Positions 24,564-33,530 are shown, counted from the first letter of the stretch. The stretch: 44,245 nt of DNA from an uncultured Eubacteriales bacterium (GCA_910585875.1 CAJUIK010000001.1:1-44245), one strand, 5' to 3'. Notes: generated by a model from the letters alone, not told the origin. Translations and numbers: made by a program.

Positions 24564-25907
24564 ATGAACAAAATCAAACCCCGCACCCTTTCCGGGTTTA
24601 TGGAGCTGTCGCCCCGCCGGCAGATTCAATTTGACCGCATCCGGGACATCTTGGCCCAGGTTTACCGGCTCTATGGCTTCGGTCCGCTGGACACCCCGGC
24701 CGTGGAGGCGGCGGAGGTGCTGCTGGCCAAAGGCGGCGGCGAGACGGAAAAACAGATTTACCGCTTTACCAAAGGGGGCAGCGACCTGGCCCTGCGCTTT
24801 GACCTAACGGTGCCCCTGGCCAAATACGCGGCCCTGCATTACAACGAGCTGGCCTTCCCCTTCCGCCGTTATCAAATCGGCAAGGTCTACCGGGGCGAGC
24901 GGGCCCAGCGGGGCCGCTTCCGAGAATTTTACCAAGCGGATATCGACATTGTGGGCGACGGCAAGCTGGATATTCTCAACGAGGCGGAGATCCCCGCCGT
25001 CATTTACCACGCCTTCGCCGCTCTGGGCCTCCGGCGCTTCAAAATCCGCGTCAACAACCGCAAAGTCCTGGGCGGCCTTTTCGACCTGATGGGCCTGGGC
25101 GAAAAAAGCGCCGAAGTCATGCGCACAGTGGACAAGCTGGAGAAAATCGGGCCGGATAAAACCGCCGCTATCCTGACAGAAGAGCTGGGCATGGCCCAGG
25201 ACGACGCCCGCGCTCTGCTGGACCTGCTGCAAAGCCCGGACCCCATGGCCGCGCTGGCGGCCTACCAGGGCAAAAACCCGCTGCTGGATCAGGGAATCGA
25301 GGAGCTGTCCGCCATCGCCCGGCATATGGAGGGCTTCGGCGTGCCCGCCGATTTCTTTATGATCGACTTGACCATCGCCCGGGGGCTGGATTATTACACC
25401 GGCTCCGTCTATGAAACCGTCATGCTGGACCACCCGGAAATCGGCTCCATCTGCTCCGGCGGCCGGTATGACAATCTGGCGGAATATTATACGGACAAAC
25501 AACTGCCCGGCGTGGGGATTTCCATCGGCTTGACTCGGCTTTTCTATGTGCTGGAGGAGCAGGGGATGCTCAACGACCAGCCGGCGCCCGCCCCGGCAGA
25601 CGCTCTGCTCCTGCCCATGACGGCGGATTTGGGCCCCGCCGTGGCCTTGGCCACGGCGCTGCGCAGCCAGGGGCTGCGGGCCCAGATTTATACCGAGCCC
25701 AAAAAATTCAAAGCCAAAATGGCCTATGCCGATAAAATCGGCGTTCCCTATGTGCTGTTCCTGGGCGAGGACGAAATCGCCGCCGGCGCCGTTTCCATCA
25801 AGGATATGGGCAGCGGCCTGCAGCAAACCCTCCCTCTGGACCAGGCGGCGGCGTTCATCCAGCAGGGCCTGGCCGCCCAAGCCGGCGGCAAGCCCATCAA
25901 AGAGTAA
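24564..25907 (+). CDS. hisS: Histidyl-tRNA synthetase
   Basis: A 447-residue class II synthetase. Motif 1 lies near RLYGFGPLDTPAVEAAEVLL (in part), motif 2 in YQIGKVYRGERAQRGRFREFYQADIDI (in part), and the histidine-binding motif is RGLDYYTG. The C-terminal anticodon-binding alpha/beta domain (about 350-440) is present, so it is a real HisS and not the shorter HisZ. The strand before motif 2 reads LRFDLTVPLAKY, the DLTVP form seen in HisZ and in archaeal/eukaryote-like HisRS, not the RPEGT form of E. coli. AGGAGA precedes the ATG. aspS follows 38 bases later, the usual Firmicute pair. Confidence 0.93.
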   Translation: MNKIKPRTLSGFMELSPRRQIQFDRIRDILAQVYRLYGFGPLDTPAVEAAEVLLAKGGGETEKQIYRFTKGGSDLALRFDLTVPLAKYAALHYNELAFPFRRYQIGKVYRGERAQRGRFREFYQADIDIVGDGKLDILNEAEIPAVIYHAFAALGLRRFKIRVNNRKVLGGLFDLMGLGEKSAEVMRTVDKLEKIGPDKTAAILTEELGMAQDDARALLDLLQSPDPMAALAAYQGKNPLLDQGIEELSAIARHMEGFGVPADFFMIDLTIARGLDYYTGSVYETVMLDHPEIGSICSGGRYDNLAEYYTDKQLPGVGISIGLTRLFYVLEEQGMLNDQPAPAPADALLLPMTADLGPAVALATALRSQGLRAQIYTEPKKFKAKMAYADKIGVPYVLFLGEDEIAAGAVSIKDMGSGLQQTLPLDQAAAFIQQGLAAQAGGKPIKE

Positions 25908-25945
25908 TCCCCTTCATTTTGAATCAATAGGAGCTGATCGAAACT

Positions 25946-27742
25946 ATGGCGAAATTCCTCAATCCACAGCGCCAATACTGCGGCGCCCTGCGGGAAGAAC
26001 ACGTCGGCCAGCGGGTCGCAGTGTGCGGCTGGTGCGCCCGGATGCGGGATCTGGGCGGCCTGATTTTTATCGACCTGCGGGACCGGGAGGGCCTGGTCCA
26101 GTGCGTTTTTGACGAGTCCGACGACAAGGCCCTCTTCGACCTGGCCTTCACCGTCCGCTCGGAATTCACCCTGAAAATAGAAGGCGTCGTCCGACGGCGC
26201 TCTTCCGTCAACGACAAAATCCCCACAGGCCGCGTGGAGATTCTGGCGGATAAGCTGGAAATCTACGAAAAGGCAGAAACCCCGCCCTTTGAAATCAGCG
26301 ACGAAGCTTCCGTCAACGATGCCCTGCGGCTGAAATACCGGTATCTGGATCTGCGGCGCCCCTCTCTCCAGAAAAAGCTGGCTCTGCGGCATCGGATCAC
26401 CCACATCGCCCACCAATATTTTGACGAACAGGGCTTTTTGGAGATCGAAACCCCCATGCTGACCAAATCCACCCCAGAGGGCGCTCGGGACTATCTGGTC
26501 CCCTCCCGGGTCCATCCCGGCGAATTTTACGCCCTGCCCCAGTCCCCCCAGCAATACAAGCAGCTGCTGATGCTGGCGGGCTTCGACCGGTATATGCAGA
26601 TCGCCCGGTGCTTCCGGGACGAGGACTTGCGGGCCGACCGCCAGCCGGAATTCACGCAAATCGACTTGGAGATGTCCTTTGTGGATCAAGAGGACGTGAT
26701 GGCCGTCAACGAGGGCTTTTTGCAGCGGCTATTCCAGGAAATCCTGCATATCGATATCCCGCTTCCCATCCAGCGGATGCCCTATCAAGAAGCCATGGCC
26801 CGCTTTGGCTCCGACAAGCCGGACCTGCGCTTCGGCTATGAAATCTTCCCCTTGGAAGAGATCGTGAAAGACTGCGGCTTCGCCGTCTTCGACAACGCCA
26901 TGAAGGCCGGCGGCGCCGTCCGGGGCATCAAGGTAGACGGCGGCGCCAAATTCAGCCGCAAGGAAATCGACAGTCTGACAGAATATGTGAAAACCTATCG
27001 GGTCAAGGGCCTGGCCTGGGCCAAACTCTCAGAAAAAGGGGAGCTGAGCTCCAGCTTCGCCAAGTTCCTGGCGCCGGAAACCATGGAGGCTCTGCTGAAG
27101 CAGGCCGGCGCCCAGGCGGGGGATTTGGTATTGATTATCGCCGACGCCGACGAGGAAACCGCCCTCAACGCCCTGGGCCAGCTGCGCTGCGAGGCGGCCC
27201 GGCGGATGGACGCCATTCCCAAGGACGTTTACAAGCTGCTTTGGGTGACGGATTTCCCCCTCTTCGAGTACGGCGAAGACGACGAAGGCAAAGGGCGGCT
27301 CTACGCCAAGCACCACCCCTTCACCGCCCCCCAGGACAAAGACCTGCCCCTGTTTGAAACCAACCCCATCGCCATGCGCGCCAAGGCCTATGACATCGTC
27401 GTCAACGGCTGGGAGATGGGCGGCGGCTCCATCCGTATCCATCGCAGCGACGTGCAGCAGCAGATGTTCCAGGCCCTGGGCTTCTCGCCAGAGGATACCC
27501 AGGAGCGCTTCGGCCATATGCTGAACGCCTTCCGTTACGGCGCGCCCCCTCACGGCGGCCTGGCCTACGGCTTGGACCGGCTGGTCATGCTGCTGGCCGG
27601 CGAAGACAGCATCCGGGACGTCATCGCCTTCCCCAAGGTGCAAAACGCCAGCGACCTGATGATGAGCTGTCCCTCCCCTGTGGAAGACAAGCAGCTGAAA
27701 GAGCTGAGCATCGCCCTGGTCGAGAAGCCCCGCCAGCCCTGA
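25946..27742 (+). CDS. aspS: Aspartyl-tRNA synthetase (bacterial type)
   Basis: A 598-residue class IIb synthetase. It has an N-terminal OB-fold anticodon domain (about 1-105, with GWCARMRDLGGLIFIDLRDR, in part), a catalytic core with QSPQQYKQLLM and FRDEDLRADRQPEF, the bacterial GAD insertion domain (about 295-420), and motif 3 GLAYGLDRLVMLLAG near 555. It charges tRNA-Asp; whether it is Asp-specific or also misacylates tRNA-Asn cannot be told here. Weak spaced GGAG (AGGAGCTGATCG) precedes the ATG. A bidirectional terminator follows 16 bases after the stop. Confidence 0.95.
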   Translation: MAKFLNPQRQYCGALREEHVGQRVAVCGWCARMRDLGGLIFIDLRDREGLVQCVFDESDDKALFDLAFTVRSEFTLKIEGVVRRRSSVNDKIPTGRVEILADKLEIYEKAETPPFEISDEASVNDALRLKYRYLDLRRPSLQKKLALRHRITHIAHQYFDEQGFLEIETPMLTKSTPEGARDYLVPSRVHPGEFYALPQSPQQYKQLLMLAGFDRYMQIARCFRDEDLRADRQPEFTQIDLEMSFVDQEDVMAVNEGFLQRLFQEILHIDIPLPIQRMPYQEAMARFGSDKPDLRFGYEIFPLEEIVKDCGFAVFDNAMKAGGAVRGIKVDGGAKFSRKEIDSLTEYVKTYRVKGLAWAKLSEKGELSSSFAKFLAPETMEALLKQAGAQAGDLVLIIADADEETALNALGQLRCEAARRMDAIPKDVYKLLWVTDFPLFEYGEDDEGKGRLYAKHHPFTAPQDKDLPLFETNPIAMRAKAYDIVVNGWEMGGGSIRIHRSDVQQQMFQALGFSPEDTQERFGHMLNAFRYGAPPHGGLAYGLDRLVMLLAGEDSIRDVIAFPKVQNASDLMMSCPSPVEDKQLKELSIALVEKPRQP

Positions 27743-27757
27743 CCCGACTCATAAAGC

Positions 27758-27789
27758 AAGCCCGTCAACAAGTTGTTGACGGGCTTTTT
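27758..27789. terminator. Bidirectional intrinsic terminator after aspS
   Basis: AAGCCCGTCAACA and TGTTGACGGGCTT form a perfect 13-bp stem with an AGT loop; T/A runs lie on both flanks. It separates aspS from the convergent lipoprotein gene. Confidence 0.92.
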
Positions 27790-27803
27790 GCATGAGATAG
27801 GGC

Positions 27804-29246
27804 TCAATTCAGAGCGACGGAATCCACAATGGCCTGGAACAGCGGGTCGGCGTCGCTTCCAAAGTCTTCATGGATATAAAAATCGAATTCCATATAGGTG
27901 TCGCCCTTCTGGACCAGCAGAAACCGGTTGTTAAACACGCTGCCGTTGTCGTTGGTCTGCTGTCCCGAAGCCAGAATGGCTGGGGCGCCGCTGACTTCTG
28001 TTTTCTCCGTCTGATATCCTTCCATCTCCAAAAATTCAGCCATACCTTCCAGATAGCCGGCGTCGCTCTCCTGATAGGCGCTGAAATAGAAGGAGGACAT
28101 ATCCCAGACGTTATCCTCTTCATACTGGGAATACATGGTCAGCTGGAAATCGCCGTCCGACGTGTCCTGAACCTGCCAGATATACGGGTACTCAAAGGAG
28201 ACGCCCAGATCGTCGCTGCGATACCGGCTCATAGCGGGCAGAGGGATTTCCGGCTGGCCGGCCATGGCCTGCTCCAGCTCCTCCTGGGTCAGCGTGATAT
28301 CGACTTCCGCCCCTGTGTCCGCCAGAATCTTCTGGGCTGCCAGCCGGGTAATGGGCGCCAGGGGTGAGAAATGGTCCTCGCCTTCCAGCACAAAGCAACG
28401 GATATTCTCGTTGTCCGTGGAGTTTTGGATGTTTTTCACACGGTCGCCGTTGCCCTCGGAACCTTCGATGAGGAAGACGGGGTTCTTCACATCCTCCAGC
28501 CAATGGATGGGGGAACGCATTTTAAATTCCTGCTCGTCGCTGGTGTCAAAGGTGAACTGGGTGTTGTTGTGGTATTTCACCTCGTCCACAGGGCCGAAGC
28601 AGAAGACGGCCCGGAATTTATCGGTGTATTCCGCAGCCAGCAGGGCCCGGGTGGCGCCGGTGCTATGGCCCCCCAGATAAATGCGATTGGGGTCCACATA
28701 GGGCAGGGAGGCCGCGTATTCATAGGCGGAGGCGATATCGTCCACCTCGCCGAACAGGGCCTCGTAATTGCCCGGATTGCCCACGCCGCCCCGGAAAGAG
28801 GGGTACATGGTCAAAACCCCCGCCTGCCAGAAGGCGGAGCCGGTCTGGTCGTTGTCCCAAGCCGGGTAGGTCCAGGGGAACTCGTCGATACCGTTGCCCC
28901 AGCCGCCCACAACCCAGATGATCATGGGGTGCTTTTGGCCGTCTCCTGGGTCGCTGGATACATAAGCGGCCAAATCCCCCGCCTTAGAGGGGTATTTCAC
29001 CAAGTCAAACAGCCCTTCCGGCGGCGCCGGAACCTCGTCGTCGTCGCTTTCCTCCCGGGCCAGTTTGGTCTGAAAGGCATCGTGGGCCGCCGCAAAGCCG
29101 CTCGACTGCTGCTGCGGGGTTTTTTCATCTCCTTGAGAAGGCTGTTCCGGCTCGTCCGGCGCCGGCCCCTCTTTATCCGTCGAGCAGCCTGCCGCCGCCA
29201 TCATCAGCAGCGCCAGCAGCGCCGCAGCCAATCGTTTTCTCATCAT
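27804..29246 (-). CDS. Alpha/beta-hydrolase lipoprotein with extra C-terminal domain
   Basis: A 480-residue lipoprotein. The signal peptide ends in a lipobox (MMAAAGC, Cys21), followed by an acidic Pro/Gln/Glu linker. Then comes an alpha/beta-hydrolase (S9/acyl-peptidase-like) domain with oxyanion region MIIWVVGGWGN, nucleophile Ser195 in GGHSTGATRAL and a candidate catalytic His292 in GEDHFSPL. Residues about 350-480 form a second domain (SFEYPYIWQVQD, APAILASGQQ, DTYMEFDFYI) of the PsbP/DUF1795 look, presumably another surface fold. It is a cell-surface esterase or peptidase of unknown substrate. The start is the ATG pair at 29246/29243; GGAG lies 13 bases upstream. The ychF side genes may be cotranscribed, since no promoter is visible. 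Confidence 0.8.
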   Translation of the reverse strand: MMRKRLAAALLALLMMAAAGCSTDKEGPAPDEPEQPSQGDEKTPQQQSSGFAAAHDAFQTKLAREESDDDEVPAPPEGLFDLVKYPSKAGDLAAYVSSDPGDGQKHPMIIWVVGGWGNGIDEFPWTYPAWDNDQTGSAFWQAGVLTMYPSFRGGVGNPGNYEALFGEVDDIASAYEYAASLPYVDPNRIYLGGHSTGATRALLAAEYTDKFRAVFCFGPVDEVKYHNNTQFTFDTSDEQEFKMRSPIHWLEDVKNPVFLIEGSEGNGDRVKNIQNSTDNENIRCFVLEGEDHFSPLAPITRLAAQKILADTGAEVDITLTQEELEQAMAGQPEIPLPAMSRYRSDDLGVSFEYPYIWQVQDTSDGDFQLTMYSQYEEDNVWDMSSFYFSAYQESDAGYLEGMAEFLEMEGYQTEKTEVSGAPAILASGQQTNDNGSVFNNRFLLVQKGDTYMEFDFYIHEDFGSDADPLFQAIVDSVALN

Positions 29247-29335
29247 AAGGCTCTTGAAACTCCTTTCTATCGAGACGTCCCGAAAGCCCGCCGCTCGGGT
29301 TTGGGGCGTCAATCGTCTCAACTCCGTAAAGTCCC

Positions 29336-29360
29336 GGCGGCGGGCTCATTCTCCCGCCGC
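29336..29360 (-). other. GC-rich hairpin between small membrane protein and lipoprotein genes
   Basis: GCGGCGGG and CCCGCCGC flank an 8-base loop just after the stop codon of the 64-residue gene. No T-run follows on the minus strand, so termination is uncertain. Confidence 0.4.
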
Positions 29361-29363
29361 GGC

Positions 29364-29558
29364 TTATTCGCTCAGATATTTCCCCCCCGCCCGTTTGCCC
29401 TTTTTCCGATGGGGCAAAACCAGCAACAGGCCGCAGAGGCAACAGGCGGCGCAGGCCGCCCACAGATAAACCTGGCGGGACGCGCCGGCAGACACGCCGA
29501 ACAGAACGCCGGCCAGGATGAGAATCAGCCCGGAAACGGGCAGCGGAATGCGGGACAT
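29364..29558 (-). CDS. Small two-helix membrane protein of unknown function
   Basis: A 64-residue protein with two membrane helices (about 6-24 and 30-48, with CAACCLCGLLLVL) and a strongly basic tail (PHRKKGKRAGGKYLSE), so both ends are likely cytosolic by the positive-inside rule. AGGAGA stands 8 bases before the ATG. It lies between the DUF1624 gene and the lipoprotein gene on the same strand. I recognise no family. Confidence 0.5.
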   Translation of the reverse strand: MSRIPLPVSGLILILAGVLFGVSAGASRQVYLWAACAACCLCGLLLVLPHRKKGKRAGGKYLSE

Positions 29559-29605
29559 TTGAATATCTCCTCTCTATCAGAAATACTTGGCGTTTTCCAG
29601 GGGCC

Positions 29606-30319
29606 TCAGATCCGGCCCAGCAGCCGAGCCAGCAGCAGCGTCAAACCCAAACACGCCGGCTGATGCAGCAGATAGACCGACAGGGTATGCCGTCCGACTT
29701 TCTCCAGCCAAGGGCATCGGATCGCTTCCAGCCATGCGGGCGCTCGGCCTTGGGCCAGGAAATTGCCCAGCCATACGCCAAACAGGTACATGAAAAACCA
29801 GGGCAGCAAGGGGAAATAATCCCCGGAGGAAAAACCCGGCTGCCGGAATCCCAGCCACCACAGGCCGGGAACGCGGTAATAAGGTCTTGTGAGCAGCCTG
29901 GCTGCGAAAAACAGGACCAGGCACAAAACCGGGCGGGGCGGAAACCGGTCCAGCAGGGGCCGCAGCAGCTGATAGAGCAAGGCCGCGGCGCCCAAAAAAT
30001 GCAGGATGCCGAAACGCACCGCAGAGCCCGGGTCGAACCAATAGGTGGCCGCCGTCACCGCCAAAGCGCACAGCAGGATTTTCATCCCCCGCCGCCAGTT
30101 ATTGCGGGAAAAGGTGCTGGAAGCGCCGGAGATGGCCACAAAGACAGAGGCGAAAAACAGCTGCAAACCGTCCAGCAGGGGGTTATACAACACCCATGCG
30201 GGCAGCAGGTCATAGAGAACCAGGTCATAGCCCCAATGATAGCAGACCATCAGCAGGATGGAAAGCCCCCGCAGGACGTCCAGGGCGTAATAGCGCCGTT
30301 TCCCGCCGGCGTCAGACAT
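29606..30319 (-). CDS. DUF1624 / HGSNAT-like membrane acyltransferase-family protein
   Basis: A 237-residue polytopic membrane protein. It opens YYALDVLRGLSILLMVCYHW, the pattern of heparan-alpha-glucosaminide N-acetyltransferase-like (DUF1624) proteins, and has about seven helices with conserved WFDPGSAVRFGILHFLG (the FGILH segment) and HTLSVYLLHQP near the C-terminus, the last also found in acyltransferase-3 proteins. Such proteins are thought to move acyl groups across the membrane to envelope glycans; the substrate is unknown. The start overlaps the end of ychF by 8 bases, so translation is coupled to it. Confidence 0.8.
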   Translation of the reverse strand: MSDAGGKRRYYALDVLRGLSILLMVCYHWGYDLVLYDLLPAWVLYNPLLDGLQLFFASVFVAISGASSTFSRNNWRRGMKILLCALAVTAATYWFDPGSAVRFGILHFLGAAALLYQLLRPLLDRFPPRPVLCLVLFFAARLLTRPYYRVPGLWWLGFRQPGFSSGDYFPLLPWFFMYLFGVWLGNFLAQGRAPAWLEAIRCPWLEKVGRHTLSVYLLHQPACLGLTLLLARLLGRI

Positions 30320-31406
30320 TGAACCGGAACAGCACTACGTCGCCGTCCTGCATCACATACTCCTTGCCCTCGGAGCGGACCAGCCCCTTTTCCTTGGCGG
30401 CGGCAAAAGAGCCGCATTCCATCAGCTTGTCATAGGCCACCACCTCGGCCCGGATAAAGCCCCTCTCAAAATCCGTGTGGATTTTGCCGGCGGCCTGGGG
30501 CGCTCGGGTGCCCTGGGTAATGGTCCAGGCCCGGACTTCCGGCTCTCCCGCCGTCAGGTAGGAAATCAGCCCCAGCTGGCTGTAGCACTCCCGAATCAGG
30601 CGATCCAGGCCGGATTCCTCAAAGCCCAGGTCCGTCAAAAACAGGGCCTTGTCCTCGGCGCTCATTTCGGAAATCTCGCTTTCCAGCTTGGCGCAGACAG
30701 GCAGCACCTTACTGCCCTCCTGGTCGGCGAAGTCTTTGACTGCCTGGAACATCTGGTTTTGCCCGTATCCGCCGGAAAGATCCCCCTCGTCCATATTGGC
30801 GGCGTAAACTACCGGCTTATAGGAGAGCAGGTCAGATTGCTCGACGATTTCCCGCTCCTCTTCGTCGCAGTCAAAGGTCCGGGCGGTCTGCCCCTCCTCC
30901 AAATGGCGGCGCAGGCGGGACAGCAGCTCCAGCTCCTGGGCGAATTTCTTATCCCCCTTCAGGGCTTTTTGGGTCTTGTCGATACGCCGGTCCAGCACCT
31001 CGATATCCGAGAGAATCAACTCCAGGTTGATGGTGTTGATATCCCGAACAGGGTCGACGCTGCCGTCCACATGGACGATGTTTTCATCGGCGAAGCAGCG
31101 AACCACATGGACGATCACGTCCACCTGGCGGATATGGGACAGGAACTTGTTGCCCAGCCCCTCCCCCTTGGAAGCGCCCTTGACTAACCCGGCGATATCC
31201 ACAAACTCCAAAATAGCCGGAGTGATTTTTTTGGGATGATAGATTTCCGCCAGCGCGTCCAGACGCTTATCCGGCACGTTGACGATGCCCACGTTGGGGT
31301 CTATGGTGCAAAAAGGATAATTGGCCGATTGGGCCTTCAGATTGGTCAGGGCGTTGAACAAGGTGCTTTTCCCCACATTTGGAAGCCCCACGATGCCGAG
31401 TTTCAT
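30312..31406 (-). CDS. ychF: Redox-regulated ATPase YchF
   Basis: A 364-residue Obg-family P-loop protein: G1 GLPNVGKST (7-15), G3 DIAGLVKGASKGEGLG, the NMDE variant of the G4 motif (which accounts for ATP over GTP preference in YchF), a coiled-coil arm (about 130-185) and a C-terminal TGS domain (from about 275, with RAPQAAGKIHTDFERGFIRAE, in part). It binds ribosomes and is linked to stress responses. AGGAGG precedes the ATG. It is the first gene after a strong promoter. Confidence 0.96.
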   Translation of the reverse strand: MKLGIVGLPNVGKSTLFNALTNLKAQSANYPFCTIDPNVGIVNVPDKRLDALAEIYHPKKITPAILEFVDIAGLVKGASKGEGLGNKFLSHIRQVDVIVHVVRCFADENIVHVDGSVDPVRDINTINLELILSDIEVLDRRIDKTQKALKGDKKFAQELELLSRLRRHLEEGQTARTFDCDEEEREIVEQSDLLSYKPVVYAANMDEGDLSGGYGQNQMFQAVKDFADQEGSKVLPVCAKLESEISEMSAEDKALFLTDLGFEESGLDRLIRECYSQLGLISYLTAGEPEVRAWTITQGTRAPQAAGKIHTDFERGFIRAEVVAYDKLMECGSFAAAKEKGLVRSEGKEYVMQDGDVVLFRFNV

Positions 31407-31520
31407 GAAATTTTTACCTCCTGATGATTTGGAAATTTTATCTGCGGATCTTGGACGTCGATTGTTCTGTTTGGCCTTGGGCGGGCTGCCTGGGTTTCCA
31501 GGCGCGGCGCCTACGCGACC

Positions 31521-31549
31521 ATTTTAGCATATCGCCTGGTTTTTCTCAA
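31521..31549 (-). promoter_or_regulatory. Promoter of ychF
   Basis: TTGAGA, 17 bases, TAAAAT with an extended TGC before the -10 box, about 115 bases upstream of the start. Confidence 0.75.
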
Positions 31550-31829
31550 TCCTTATCCCGCCTTCGGCCCAGCCGGGCCCGCTATCCGTCGGCCTCCGGC
31601 GGCGTCGTCCTGATAGACGCCCTTTTGCCGCAGATGCTCCCCGCCGGCTCCCGCTCCCCCTGGGCCCCGCAAACGGGGGCTGCCAGGGAAAGGGCCGGGG
31701 CTCTTTCTCCCCATCCGGCAAAATCTTTTTTATATTCTATCATAAGTCTCGAAAAGATTGAAGGGTTACGGCTCAGACGGGAAAAATCCATTAAAATCTC
31801 CGATGCTCTCTGTTCTTTTGATTGATTTG

Positions 31830-31838
31830 TGCTATAAT
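31830..31838 (+). promoter_or_regulatory. Extended -10 promoter of the MATE gene
   Basis: TGCTATAAT, a perfect extended -10, 54 bases before the start codon. The -35 region (TGTTCT at 16 bases) is weak. Confidence 0.6.
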
Positions 31839-31891
31839 TGGAGCGGCGTCGTGTTGCAAGCGACCAACCCAAAAGGAGGATTCCTAGTCTC

Positions 31892-33262
31892 ATGATGAAG
31901 CGCAGGAGTTATGAAATGGATATGTGCCGGGGGCCGCTGCTGGGCAAGCTGCTGGTTTTCGCCTTCCCGCTGATGCTCTCCGGCATTTTGCAGCTGCTGT
32001 TCAACGCGGCGGACATCGTGGTGGTAGGCCGCTTCGCCGGCAGCCAGGCCCTGGCCGCCGTGGGCTCCACCGGCGCGGTGAGCAATCTGATTATCAACGC
32101 CTTTATCGGCCTTTCCATCGGCGCCAACGTGCTGGTGGCCCGCAGCGTGGGCGCCGGCCAGCGGGAAGAAGCCAGCCGGGCGGTCCACACCTCCATTTTG
32201 CTCAGCCTGATCTGCGGCGCGGCCTTGGTGGCCCTCGGCGTCGTTCTGGCTCGGCCCCTGCTGGAGCTGATGGGTACGCCGGAGGACGTGATTGAAATGT
32301 CTACGGTTTATATGCGCATTTATTTCTGCGGAATGCCCGTCGTCATGCTATATAATTTTGGCGCGGCCATCCTGCGCTCGGTGGGGGACACCAAGCGCCC
32401 CTTGTATTTCCTGATTGTGGCCGGCGTGATCAACGTGCTGCTCAACTTGTTTTTCGTCGTCGTGCTGGGCATGGACGTAGACGGCGTGGCCCTGGCCACC
32501 GTGCTGTCCCAAGCGGTTTCCGCCGGCCTGATCGTGCTGTGCCTGGCTCGGATGGAGGGCCCCTGCCAGCTCAACCTGAAGCGGCTGCACATCGATAAAG
32601 ACAAGATGATTCAAATCGCCCGCATCGGCCTGCCCGCCGGCCTCCAGGGCTGCGTCTTCTCCCTGTCCAACGTTCTGATTCAGTCTTCGGTCAATTCCTT
32701 CGGCTCGGTGGCCATGGCGGGCAACACTTCGGCCAGCAACATCGAGGGCTTTGTCTACACTGGTATGAACGCCGTCTACCAGACGGCCCTGAGCTTCACC
32801 AGCCAAAACTTGGGCGCCGGGCAATATAAGCGCATTGGCAAAGTAATGCGCCTGTGCCTGGCTTTGGTCTGCTCCGTGGGCCTCTTCATGGGCCTGACAG
32901 CTTATCTGTTCCGGGCGCCTCTTTTGAGCCTCTATTCCAGCGACCCGGCGGTGATTCAATACGGCGGTATGCGGATGCTGTTTATCTGCACCCTCTATTT
33001 CCTGTGCGGCGTCATGGACGTAATGGCCGGCATGATGCGGGGTATGGGCTATTCCCTGGCGCCTATGATCGTCTCCCTTACCGGCGCCTGCGGCCTGCGG
33101 GTTCTGTGGATTTTCACCATTTTCGCCTCCTACCGTACCCTGCCTTCGCTGTATCTCTCCTATCCCATCTCCTGGGCTGTGACGGCTCTGGCCCACCTAG
33201 GATGTTATTGGTATGCCCGCCGCAAAATGCCCAAGGAGGACGTCCCCCTGGCCCCCGTTTGA
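31892..33262 (+). CDS. MATE-family multidrug/cation exporter
   Basis: A 456-residue MATE transporter with twelve predicted helices in two similar halves. The first is FAFPLMLSGILQLLFNAADI with VGRFAGSQALAAVGS; the second starts near ARIGLPAGLQGCVFSLSNVL with NTSASNIEGFVYTGMNA. These are the family's typical VGR and NxxQ-type regions. It exports drugs or other cationic organic compounds using an ion gradient; the compound is unknown. The ATG at 31892 lies 12 bases after AAAGGAGG. It has its own promoter. Confidence 0.92.
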   Translation: MMKRRSYEMDMCRGPLLGKLLVFAFPLMLSGILQLLFNAADIVVVGRFAGSQALAAVGSTGAVSNLIINAFIGLSIGANVLVARSVGAGQREEASRAVHTSILLSLICGAALVALGVVLARPLLELMGTPEDVIEMSTVYMRIYFCGMPVVMLYNFGAAILRSVGDTKRPLYFLIVAGVINVLLNLFFVVVLGMDVDGVALATVLSQAVSAGLIVLCLARMEGPCQLNLKRLHIDKDKMIQIARIGLPAGLQGCVFSLSNVLIQSSVNSFGSVAMAGNTSASNIEGFVYTGMNAVYQTALSFTSQNLGAGQYKRIGKVMRLCLALVCSVGLFMGLTAYLFRAPLLSLYSSDPAVIQYGGMRMLFICTLYFLCGVMDVMAGMMRGMGYSLAPMIVSLTGACGLRVLWIFTIFASYRTLPSLYLSYPISWAVTALAHLGCYWYARRKMPKEDVPLAPV

Positions 33263-33280
33263 TATCCGGCGCTTTTTATC

Positions 33281-33309
33281 TTGCAGACAGGGCGCAAATC
33301 TGGTATACT
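33281..33309 (+). promoter_or_regulatory. Promoter of tRNA-Arg
   Basis: TTGCAG, 17 bases, TATACT with an extended TGG before the -10, about 110 bases upstream of the mature tRNA end. Confidence 0.75.
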
Positions 33310-33418
33310 ATTTCTGCGACTCTTTCCGAGGGGCCTTTGCGCCCCGGCGGCTTCGAGGGATGGGAGCTTGTTCCCCAGCGGTTCCGCCTACTTAGCCCCA
33401 GCGCCAAAAACTTTATAT

Positions 33419-33495
33419 GCGCCCGTAGCTCAGCAGGATAGAGCGTCCGCCTCCTAAGCGGAAGGTCAACGGTTCGAATCCGCTCGGGCGTGCCA
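33419..33495 (+). tRNA. tRNA-Arg (anticodon CCT)
   Basis: A cloverleaf of 77 bases with encoded CCA. Acceptor GCGCCCG pairs with CGGGCGT (one G-U), D stem GCTC/GAGC, anticodon stem TCCGC/GCGGA with loop CTCCTAA (anticodon CCT at 33453-33455), and T loop TTCGAAT. The T stem AACGG/CCGCT has one A-C mismatch at its second pair. It reads AGG codons. Confidence 0.95.
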
Positions 33496-33500
33496 TTTTT

Positions 33501-33530
33501 TGCCGCAAATTGGATGATTTGCGGCATCTT
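33501..33530 (+). terminator. Probable terminator of tRNA-Arg
   Basis: TGCCGCAAA and TTTGCGGCA form a 9-bp stem with an 8-base loop, starting 6 bases after the tRNA. The tail (TCTTCC) is only partly T-rich. Confidence 0.6.

Larger units (their letters stand above)
31407..31891. other. Divergent intergenic region between ychF and the MATE gene
   Basis: About 485 bases. It contains the ychF promoter on the minus strand and the MATE promoter on the plus strand. The part in between (about 31560-31800) shows only short unsupported open frames with no ribosome sites and no RNA structure I can defend. Confidence 0.6.

Noticed and set aside
24804..25880. 358-codon minus-strand frame over hisS
   Set aside because: Antisense composition artefact; no ribosome site, no recognisable domain.
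33316..33410. SRP (4.5S) or 6S RNA before the tRNA
   Set aside because: The SRP tetraloop region and the 6S open-bubble layout are not recognisable; kept only as an unassigned structured leader.
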